From CAYYOS01 sp964473355 (GTDB lineage: Bacteria > Pseudomonadota > Gammaproteobacteria > Burkholderiales > REEB80), in the NCBI GenBank assembly GCA_964473355.1, contig CAYYOS010000077.1, forward strand, positions 1 to 12,106: 12,106 nt of DNA, read 5' to 3'. This document shows, piece after piece, positions 8,329 through 12,106 of this stretch. Positions within the stretch are counted from its first letter, which is position 1; every line of letters starts with the position of its first letter. Both the position numbers and the translations under genes were made by a program. The notes under the pieces were generated by a model. It did no database searches, was not told the DNA's origin, and worked only from the letters and a program-made list of their open reading frames with translations.

Positions 8329-8865
8329 ATGGAAACCTTACTCGACATAGATTGGCAAGCGCTTTTCATCCCCGAAATTTCGCTACTAGAAATGTTTCTG
8401 CGCGGCACAATTGTCTACTTAGTGCTCTTTATCCTTTTTCGCGTTTTAAATCGTGAGGGCGGGGACATTGGAATAGCGGATTTACTGGTGGTGGTGTTAG
8501 TAGCCGACGCCGCGCAAAATGCCATGGCCAGTGTTTACAACTCAGTAACCGAAGGTTTGGTGTTGGTTACGACCATTTTGTTTTGGAATTTTACGATTGA
8601 TTGGTTGGGATATCATTACCCCCGTTTCGGAAAGTTAATTTATCCCTCGCCCATCACGCTGGTTAAAAATGGTCGTGTATTACGACGCAATATGCGTCGC
8701 GAAATGCTGACCGATGAGGAATTAATGAGTCAACTACGCCAGCAAGGCGTGGAAAATTTAGCCGAGGTTAAAAAAGCATACATAGAAGGGGATGGGCATA
8801 TCAGTGTCATCACCAACAAAAACGGTAGCGCCAAGCCGAAAAAAAGAGAAAACCCCATTCCCTAG
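8329..8865 (+). CDS. DUF421 (YetF/YcaP-like) membrane protein
   Basis: A 178-residue inner-membrane protein of the DUF421 family. Three hydrophobic segments (about residues 22-38, 46-64 and 70-90) are followed by a cytoplasmic DUF421 domain with PSPITLVKNGRVLRRNMRREMLTDEELMSQLRQQG and a C-terminal HISVI strand, then a Lys-rich tail. The function of the family is poorly defined. The ATG at 8329 has AGGA five bases upstream. The frame stays open to 8218, but the added residues are a translation of the dispersed repeat (SFPRRRESRP) and are almost certainly not part of the protein. The gene converges on intI with a gap of 13 bases and marks the edge of the integron. Confidence 0.87.
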   Translation: METLLDIDWQALFIPEISLLEMFLRGTIVYLVLFILFRVLNREGGDIGIADLLVVVLVADAAQNAMASVYNSVTEGLVLVTTILFWNFTIDWLGYHYPRFGKLIYPSPITLVKNGRVLRRNMRREMLTDEELMSQLRQQGVENLAEVKKAYIEGDGHISVITNKNGSAKPKKRENPIP

Positions 8866-8878
8866 GCCCATAGCGTTT

Positions 8879-9859
8879 CTACATATCCAAGGGGCTTTTC
8901 ACGCCTCGCCCGCCTTTATTTAAAACGTGCGTATAAATCATCGTGGTTTGCACGTCTTTATGTCCCAACAACTCCTGCACCGTGCGAATGTCATAGCCCG
9001 CTTGCAACATATGCGTGGCGAATGAATGGCGTAAAACATGCGGCGTCACAAGCTTGTGTATCTCGGCTAGCTTAGCCGCCTCGCGCACCGCGCGCTGAAC
9101 ACTGGCTTCATAAACATGATGACGCCGTTCAATGCCTGTGCGCGGATCGATGGAGCGTACTGTAGAGGGGAAAACGAATTGCCAGGCCCAAGCCTTGCCC
9201 GCCTTCGGATACTTCTGAGCCAAGGCATTCGGTAAATACACTTCGCCAAAGCCCGCTGTCAAATCTCGTTCATGCAGCGCCTTTACCTTTTGCAAATGCG
9301 CCTGCAAGGGCAGAATCAAATTTTCCGGAAGTACCGTGACCCTGTCCTTGTTACCTTTGCCCTCGCGCACAATGATCTCACGACGAACAAACTCCACATC
9401 TTTCACCCGCAAGCGCAAACCTTCCAGCAACCGCATCCCGGTGCCATACAAAAGACTGGCAACGATAGACATCGGGCCCGACATCGCATTCAATAGTTCA
9501 CGGACTTCGGTTTGCGTTAGCACGACGGGCAAACGCTTGGGCGCCTTTGCCGCGATAACCTCATTCAGCCAGGGCAGCTCAATACGCAAAACTTCTCGGT
9601 AAAGAAACAAGAGCGCCGATTTGGCCTGGTTTTGCGTCGCAGCCGAGACGTTACGCTCCAACGCCAGATGACTTAAAAAATCTCGGACCTCCTCCGCGCC
9701 CATATCCTTAGGGTGTCGCTTATTGTGAAACAAAATATAACGTCGCGCCCAATCCACATAGGATTCCTCCGTGCGGATGCTGTAGTGGCGCACACGAATC
9801 TCCGCGCGCATTCGATCCAATAGTTTGGGCGAATCTTGAGAGATGACATCAGCTTTCAT
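8879..9859 (-). CDS. intI: Integron integrase (tyrosine recombinase)
   Basis: Catalyses attC x attI and attC x attC recombination that captures and shuffles cassettes. Counting from Met at 9859 the protein is 326 residues. The N-terminal SAM-like DNA-binding part has RHYSIRTEESYVDWARRYI and HPKDMGAEEVRDFLSHLA. The catalytic domain has R143 (TGMRLLEGLRL), K168 (REGKGNKDR), H274 and R277 (TPHVLRHSFATH), H300 (LLGH) and nucleophile Y309 (TTMIYTHV). The extra helix that separates IntI from other tyrosine recombinases is present: GFGEVYLPNALAQKYPKAG and AWAWQFVFPS. An in-frame ATG at 9922 would add 21 residues without family match and would lie upstream of a TATAAT, so I prefer 9859, although no strong ribosome site is seen at either. 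Orientation opposite to the cassettes is the standard arrangement. The gene appears complete and functional. Confidence 0.95.
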   Translation of the reverse strand: MKADVISQDSPKLLDRMRAEIRVRHYSIRTEESYVDWARRYILFHNKRHPKDMGAEEVRDFLSHLALERNVSAATQNQAKSALLFLYREVLRIELPWLNEVIAAKAPKRLPVVLTQTEVRELLNAMSGPMSIVASLLYGTGMRLLEGLRLRVKDVEFVRREIIVREGKGNKDRVTVLPENLILPLQAHLQKVKALHERDLTAGFGEVYLPNALAQKYPKAGKAWAWQFVFPSTVRSIDPRTGIERRHHVYEASVQRAVREAAKLAEIHKLVTPHVLRHSFATHMLQAGYDIRTVQELLGHKDVQTTMIYTHVLNKGGRGVKSPLDM

Positions 9860-9911
9860 CCGCCGTATTTTAGGTTGCTCTAATAGGAAAATCCAGCTTT
9901 GTGTACCGTGA

Positions 9912-9942
9912 ATTATACGCATATTGACAACATGATCATGTT
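9912..9942 (-). promoter_or_regulatory. Putative intI promoter with 14-bp palindromic operator
   Basis: On the minus strand a perfect -10 TATAAT lies at 9917-9912, upstream of the preferred intI start. No good -35 is present. Where the -35 should be there is a perfect palindrome AACATGATCATGTT (9929-9942), which could bind a repressor or an activator. It does not match the CTGT-N8-ACAG LexA box known from other integrons. On the plus strand TTGACA (9924-9929) abuts the palindrome and could be the -35 of a cassette promoter, but its best -10 (GACATT, 9947-9952) is poor. Confidence 0.35.
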
Positions 9943-9989
9943 AGGCGACATTTATGGAATATGATTTTGTTTTCTATATTACGTTAAGC
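9923..9989 (+). other. Putative attI site
   Basis: The AT-rich segment between intI and the first cassette ends in ACGTTAAGC, whose G9983/T9984 junction is the insertion point of cassette A. A second core-like GTTAGGC lies at 9940-9946, 43 bases upstream, and may be an accessory integrase-binding site; attI sites of other integrons carry such direct repeats. Limits are inferred from position. Confidence 0.6.
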
Positions 9990-10247
9990 TGCGCTCGCGC
10001 CGAGACCCACCTCACGGTAAACTCATGTCATGACGCGGAATAATCTTAAAGGGAATTTAAGAAACGTTGACGTATCGCTCGCGCTGCTTAACGGGAGGCG
10101 AGTTGCCGAACTCGAAGGCAGCGCTTCGCGCTGCCTAACTCTCGTTCGAGCGAACACCGCTCGCGCTGCTCGCGGCTCCGCCCGCTTAGAGACGCCGACG
10201 CTACGCGTCGTCTCCTCCTGCGCGGGTGTCGCTCAACTCGCCTCCCG
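9984..10247 (+). mobile_element. Integron cassette A, copy 1 (264 bp, no convincing gene)
   Basis: First cassette of the array, from T9984 to G10247. A body of 102 bases precedes a 168-base attC. Its R'' core GCTTAAC is the exact reverse complement of its own leading core GTTAAGC, which proves the cassette boundaries. The only long frame runs from ATG 10030 to TAG 10251 (73 codons), mostly through attC hairpins; no ribosome site is visible and the peptide has no recognisable family, so I do not call it a gene. Within the body are a two-codon frame ATGTCATGA overlapping the ATG at 10030, and a small inverted repeat CTTAAA-GGGAA-TTTAAG (10045-10061). An identical second copy is at 10954-11217 and the start of a third at 12056. 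Confidence 0.88.
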
Positions 10248-10253
10248 TTAGCC
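10086..10253 (+). other. attC site of cassette A, copy 1 (168 bp)
   Basis: R'' GCTTAAC (10086-10092) and R' GTTAGCC (10247-10253). The outer arms TAACGGGAGGCGAGTTG and CAACTCGCCTCCCGTTA pair perfectly over 17 bases, including the spacer normally left unpaired. Inside are hairpins GGCAGCGC-TTC-GCGCTGCC (10117-10135), GTTCG-AG-CGAAC (10144-10155) and GACGC-TAC-GCGTC (10197-10209) nested between GAGACG and CGTCTC. It is longer than the other attC sites here. Confidence 0.85.
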
Positions 10254-10953
10254 CTCTTCCATGATTGGTACGCACGACTTGCTGCTGTTCGTAATCTCTG
10301 GGCTACTTCTGAACGTCACGCCCGGTCCAGATACGCTCTACATCGTCAGCCGTAGCTCAACCCAAGGCCTACGAGCAGGTGCCACAGCCGCCCTGGGAAT
10401 TGGAGCTGGGATTCTGGTTCATATTAGCGCAGCAGCTCTCGGTTTGTCGGCCATCCTCGCCGCTTCGGCCACCGCCTTTACCGTCGTGAAGTGGGTGGGC
10501 GCCGCGTATTTGATCTACGTAGGCATCTCCTTGCTTAGGTCGTCGGCTCCGTCGTCTGAGCAGATGGCAAGGACTGGTTTGCCAACCGCTACGCTAGGGA
10601 CCATCTTTCTCCAGGGGTTTCTCACGAACGTACTGAACCCGAAGGTGGCACTGTTCTTTCTTGCGTTTATGCCGCAGTTCGTAGACTCTGACGCTAGCTC
10701 CAAGACGCTGGCTTTTTTAACCCTCGGTGCGATCTTCAATGTGACTGGCACGCTGTGGAATCTGTTTGTGGCGTGGTCGGCGGCGCGGGTAGCGGGAGGT
10801 CTGAGGCGAAGCGCTACGGTGACCAGATGGTTCAATCGCTGTGTGGGAGGAGTCTTTGTTTATCTCGGCCTCAGAGTGGCTCTTGCAAAAGAAGGCTAAC
10901 CTAGCAGTCGAGCGGACCTGCGCAAAAAGCCGCGCAGACCGCTCACTTCCACG
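10248..10953 (+). mobile_element. Integron cassette 2 (LysE-family exporter, 706 bp)
   Basis: Runs from T10248 to G10953. Leading core GTTAGCC and R'' GGCTAAC (10894-10900) are exact reverse complements, confirming it as one cassette. It carries a single gene almost filling it, with only seven bases between the core and the ATG, so it has no room for its own promoter. Confidence 0.9.
10261..10899 (+). CDS. LysE/RhtB-family amino-acid exporter
   Basis: A 212-residue polytopic inner-membrane protein with about six hydrophobic segments. It carries the family hallmarks NVTPGPDTLYIVSRS (18-32, PGPD at 21-24), a Gly/Ala-rich second segment, and GFLTNVLNPKVALFFLAFMP (119-138, NPK at 126-128). Members export amino acids or derivatives such as homoserine, threonine, lysine or cysteine; the substrate here is unknown. 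The stop codon TAA (10897-10899) lies inside the R'' core of its attC, typical for cassettes. No Shine-Dalgarno is visible before the ATG (GTTAGCCCTCTTCC), so translation may depend on an upstream reading frame or be leaderless. LysE-type exporters occur as cargo in other mobile DNA; here it may help tolerate toxic amino acids or analogues (inference). Confidence 0.92.
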   Translation: MIGTHDLLLFVISGLLLNVTPGPDTLYIVSRSSTQGLRAGATAALGIGAGILVHISAAALGLSAILAASATAFTVVKWVGAAYLIYVGISLLRSSAPSSEQMARTGLPTATLGTIFLQGFLTNVLNPKVALFFLAFMPQFVDSDASSKTLAFLTLGAIFNVTGTLWNLFVAWSAARVAGGLRRSATVTRWFNRCVGGVFVYLGLRVALAKEG

Positions 10954-10959
10954 TTAAGC
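10894..10959 (+). other. attC site of the LysE cassette (66 bp)
   Basis: R'' GGCTAAC (10894-10900) and R' GTTAAGC (10953-10959). Imperfect arms GAGCGGACCTGCGC and GCGCAGACCGCTC pair around AAAAAGCC with one extra base in the left arm, the usual extrahelical pattern. It is a short, compact attC. Confidence 0.88.
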
Positions 10960-11217
10960 TGCGCTCGCGCCGAGACCCACCTCACGGTAAACTCATGTCA
11001 TGACGCGGAATAATCTTAAAGGGAATTTAAGAAACGTTGACGTATCGCTCGCGCTGCTTAACGGGAGGCGAGTTGCCGAACTCGAAGGCAGCGCTTCGCG
11101 CTGCCTAACTCTCGTTCGAGCGAACACCGCTCGCGCTGCTCGCGGCTCCGCCCGCTTAGAGACGCCGACGCTACGCGTCGTCTCCTCCTGCGCGGGTGTC
11201 GCTCAACTCGCCTCCCG
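10954..11217 (+). mobile_element. Integron cassette A, copy 2 (264 bp)
   Basis: Identical base for base to the copy at 9984-10247, offset by 970 bases; the shared block is 10951-11223 including the flanking AC and core bases. It again ends at a GTTAGCC core and precedes a cassette gene. The same 73-codon frame (11000-11221) stops inside the R' core. Confidence 0.9.
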
Positions 11218-11223
11218 TTAGCC
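11056..11223 (+). other. attC site of cassette A, copy 2 (168 bp)
   Basis: Same as the first copy: R'' GCTTAAC (11056-11062), R' GTTAGCC (11217-11223), with perfectly paired 17-base arms and three internal hairpins. Confidence 0.85.
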
Positions 11224-11693
11224 ATACCACCAGGTGTCACAATGTATAAAGATAAACTTTGCGTTGGTGCGCGTGCTGCAATGGGAGACCACACCTGCGC
11301 GCTTATGCTTCGCCCTATTGGAGAGATCCCGGGGGGGCTTTGGTCGTGGCTCGTATATGTAGACGGCAATGTGCACGCAAGGGGTCCCGGGTCGAAAAGG
11401 AAAGATCCTAGACATTGGCATGCAACCCTTCTGCAAGGGGATCATCGCTTGGTCGTGCGAGACTCAAAAACAAATAATCCAAATTGTAAGGAATCGAACA
11501 CACTTCATTTTACGGTCGGTAGTCAAACGGAAATTGTTGTTGATGTTTCATTTATGAATGGTGAAATTAACCTAGCTTTATCAACCGGAGCCACATAAGG
11601 CATGGCTAACACTACGGTCAACCGGACTGCCTGCAAGCTGCGCTTGCAGGTTCCCTCCAGCCTTCGGCTTCCGGCATCCGGTTACCTTCAACG
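11218..11693 (+). mobile_element. Integron cassette 4 (unknown 118-aa protein, 476 bp)
   Basis: Runs from T11218 to G11693. Leading core GTTAGCC matches R'' GGCTAAC (11604-11610) as exact reverse complement. It contains one rightward gene and a 96-base attC. Confidence 0.88.
11242..11598 (+). CDS. Hypothetical cassette-encoded protein
   Basis: I do not recognise this 118-residue protein. The start at 11242 is supported by AGGTG a few bases upstream and by the fit between the gene and the cassette: it stops at 11598, five bases before the attC R'' core. The sequence has no signal peptide or membrane segment. The second half alternates polar and hydrophobic residues (HATLLQGDHRLVVRD, NTLHFTVGSQTEIVVDVSF), which suggests a beta-sandwich fold, and there is a Trp/Gly-rich stretch GGLWSWLVYVDGNVH. 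Three cysteines are present (C7, C19, C82) without a metal-binding pattern. The 3' half is more AT-rich than the LysE cassette, consistent with a different source. Function is unknown. Confidence 0.75.
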   Translation: MYKDKLCVGARAAMGDHTCALMLRPIGEIPGGLWSWLVYVDGNVHARGPGSKRKDPRHWHATLLQGDHRLVVRDSKTNNPNCKESNTLHFTVGSQTEIVVDVSFMNGEINLALSTGAT

Positions 11694-11699
11694 TTGGGC
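11604..11699 (+). other. attC site of the 118-aa protein cassette (96 bp)
   Basis: R'' GGCTAAC (11604-11610) and R' GTTGGGC (11693-11699). Arms GGTCAACCGGA and TCCGGTTACC pair with one extra base, and a central hairpin CCTGCAAGC-TGC-GCTTGCAGG forms the tip. Confidence 0.87.
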
Positions 11700-12055
11700 A
11701 ACACCAAAACCAAATCAAAACGCATGCGCACACAGCAAATAAAATTGACACCGCATTGCTTCGCTCAGCCTGAGAAAATCTCTCAATCCTGGACGCAACC
11801 GGAAACACCGTCCCCTTCGTTCGCCACCGCAGCCGCTTGCCTCACTCCTCGCGCTTCCGGCACCGCTCAACGTGGCATCGTTCCGCTCACCGCAAGAACA
11901 CTCGGCCGCAAAGTCTGTCGCGCACAGAGCACACAGCGCCATAGCATCTCCTTCTGCCAACACCGTGGTCATGCTAATGTTTCCGCTTTGCGTCGCCAGC
12001 CCAACCCGGCGCTCAAGCGGGACGTGCCGCAAGCGGCCCGCCCCTTAGCTCTACG
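11694..12055 (+). mobile_element. Integron cassette 5 (362 bp, no convincing gene)
   Basis: Runs from T11694 to G12055. Leading core GTTGGGC and R'' GCCCAAC (11999-12005) are exact reverse complements. Frames are open on both strands (a TTG-started 121-codon frame at 11694-12059, and minus-strand frames of 105 and 75 codons), but none has a ribosome site or a recognisable protein. The plus frame ends in NPALKRDVPQAARPL, a translation of the attC itself. A perfect TTGACA (11745-11750) lacks a matching -10. An inverted repeat TGAGA-AAATC-TCTCA lies at 11771-11785. It may be non-coding. Confidence 0.8.
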
Positions 12056-12061
12056 TTAAGC
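11999..12061 (+). other. attC site of cassette 5 (63 bp)
   Basis: R'' GCCCAAC (11999-12005) and R' GTTAAGC (12055-12061). Arms around GCTCAAGCGG and CCGCCCCTTAGCTC pair imperfectly. This compact attC type is common in integrons of gammaproteobacteria. Confidence 0.85.
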
Positions 12062-12106
12062 TGCGCTCGCGCCGAGACCCACCTCACGGTAAACTCATGT
12101 CATGAC
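12056..12106 (+). mobile_element. Integron cassette A, copy 3 (partial, cut by window edge)
   Basis: The last 51 bases, through GTCATGAC, are identical to the first 51 bases of the other two cassette A copies, after a junction at G12055/T12056. The rest lies outside the window. Confidence 0.88.

Noticed and set aside
9860..9922. 21-residue N-terminal extension of intI
   Set aside because: No family match, and a likely -10 element TATAAT lies within it; the ATG at 9859 fits known integrases better.
10067..10095. Promoter in cassette A based on TTGACG (10067-10072)
   Set aside because: At 16-18 bases downstream there is only AACGGG-like sequence, no acceptable -10.
10030..10251. 73-codon frame in cassette A (repeated at 11000-11221) as a protein gene
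   Set aside because: More than two thirds of it is attC hairpin sequence, there is no ribosome site and no protein family; kept only as a possible translation-coupling frame.
11715..12032. 105-codon minus-strand frame in cassette 5
   Set aside because: Overlaps the attC and another open frame, no ribosome site, no recognisable motifs; GC-rich sequence keeps several frames open by chance.
11694..12059. 121-codon TTG-started frame in cassette 5
   Set aside because: It starts in the core site and ends by translating the attC (NPALKRDVPQAARPL), low-complexity composition, no ribosome site.
9984..12106. CRISPR array as explanation of the repeats
   Set aside because: Repeat units are 264 bases with integron core sites and gene-sized, unequal intervals; they are integron cassettes.

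Overview
The window looks like chromosomal DNA from a gammaproteobacterium. The evidence is the pairing of a bifunctional ArgA-type N-acetylglutamate synthase with RsmE and YggX, a membrane GGDEF/EAL protein, and a dispersed ATTCCCGC...GCGGGAAT repeat. I cannot name the genus. The right-hand quarter is the start of a chromosomal integron: an integrase gene, a putative attI, and the first cassettes of an array that runs off the window.

Positions 1-6754 are a leftward block. In order of transcription it carries rsmE (16S rRNA m3U1498 methyltransferase), argA (first step of arginine synthesis), two tandem paralogous PhnD-like periplasmic binding proteins, a membrane HAMP-PAS-GGDEF-EAL protein, and yggX (iron trafficking/oxidative protection). 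The two binding proteins and the GGDEF/EAL protein overlap or nearly touch, and no ABC permease or ATPase is present. This suggests a periplasmic sensing module controlling cyclic-di-GMP, analogous to NspS-MbaA but with another binding-protein family.

Positions 6712-8865 are rightward: a thioredoxin-fold protein overlapping an inositol-monophosphatase-family gene, served by a good promoter that overlaps the divergent rsmE promoter. A spacer with a dispersed inverted repeat follows, then a DUF421 membrane protein that converges on the integrase gene.

Positions 8879-12106 are the integron. The leftward intI carries the integron-specific insertion and all tyrosine-recombinase catalytic residues. 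To its right are a short leader with a perfect 14-bp palindrome and then the array: cassette A (264 bp, no convincing gene), a LysE-family exporter cassette, cassette A again (identical), a cassette with an unknown 118-aa protein, a cassette without a convincing gene, and the beginning of a third cassette A. For all four cassette types the R'' core is the exact reverse complement of that cassette's own leading GTTNNNN core, which fixes the boundaries. The most unusual feature is the repeated identical cassette A: it has an atypical 168-bp attC with long perfectly paired arms, and an open frame that stops inside the R' core just before the next cassette's gene.
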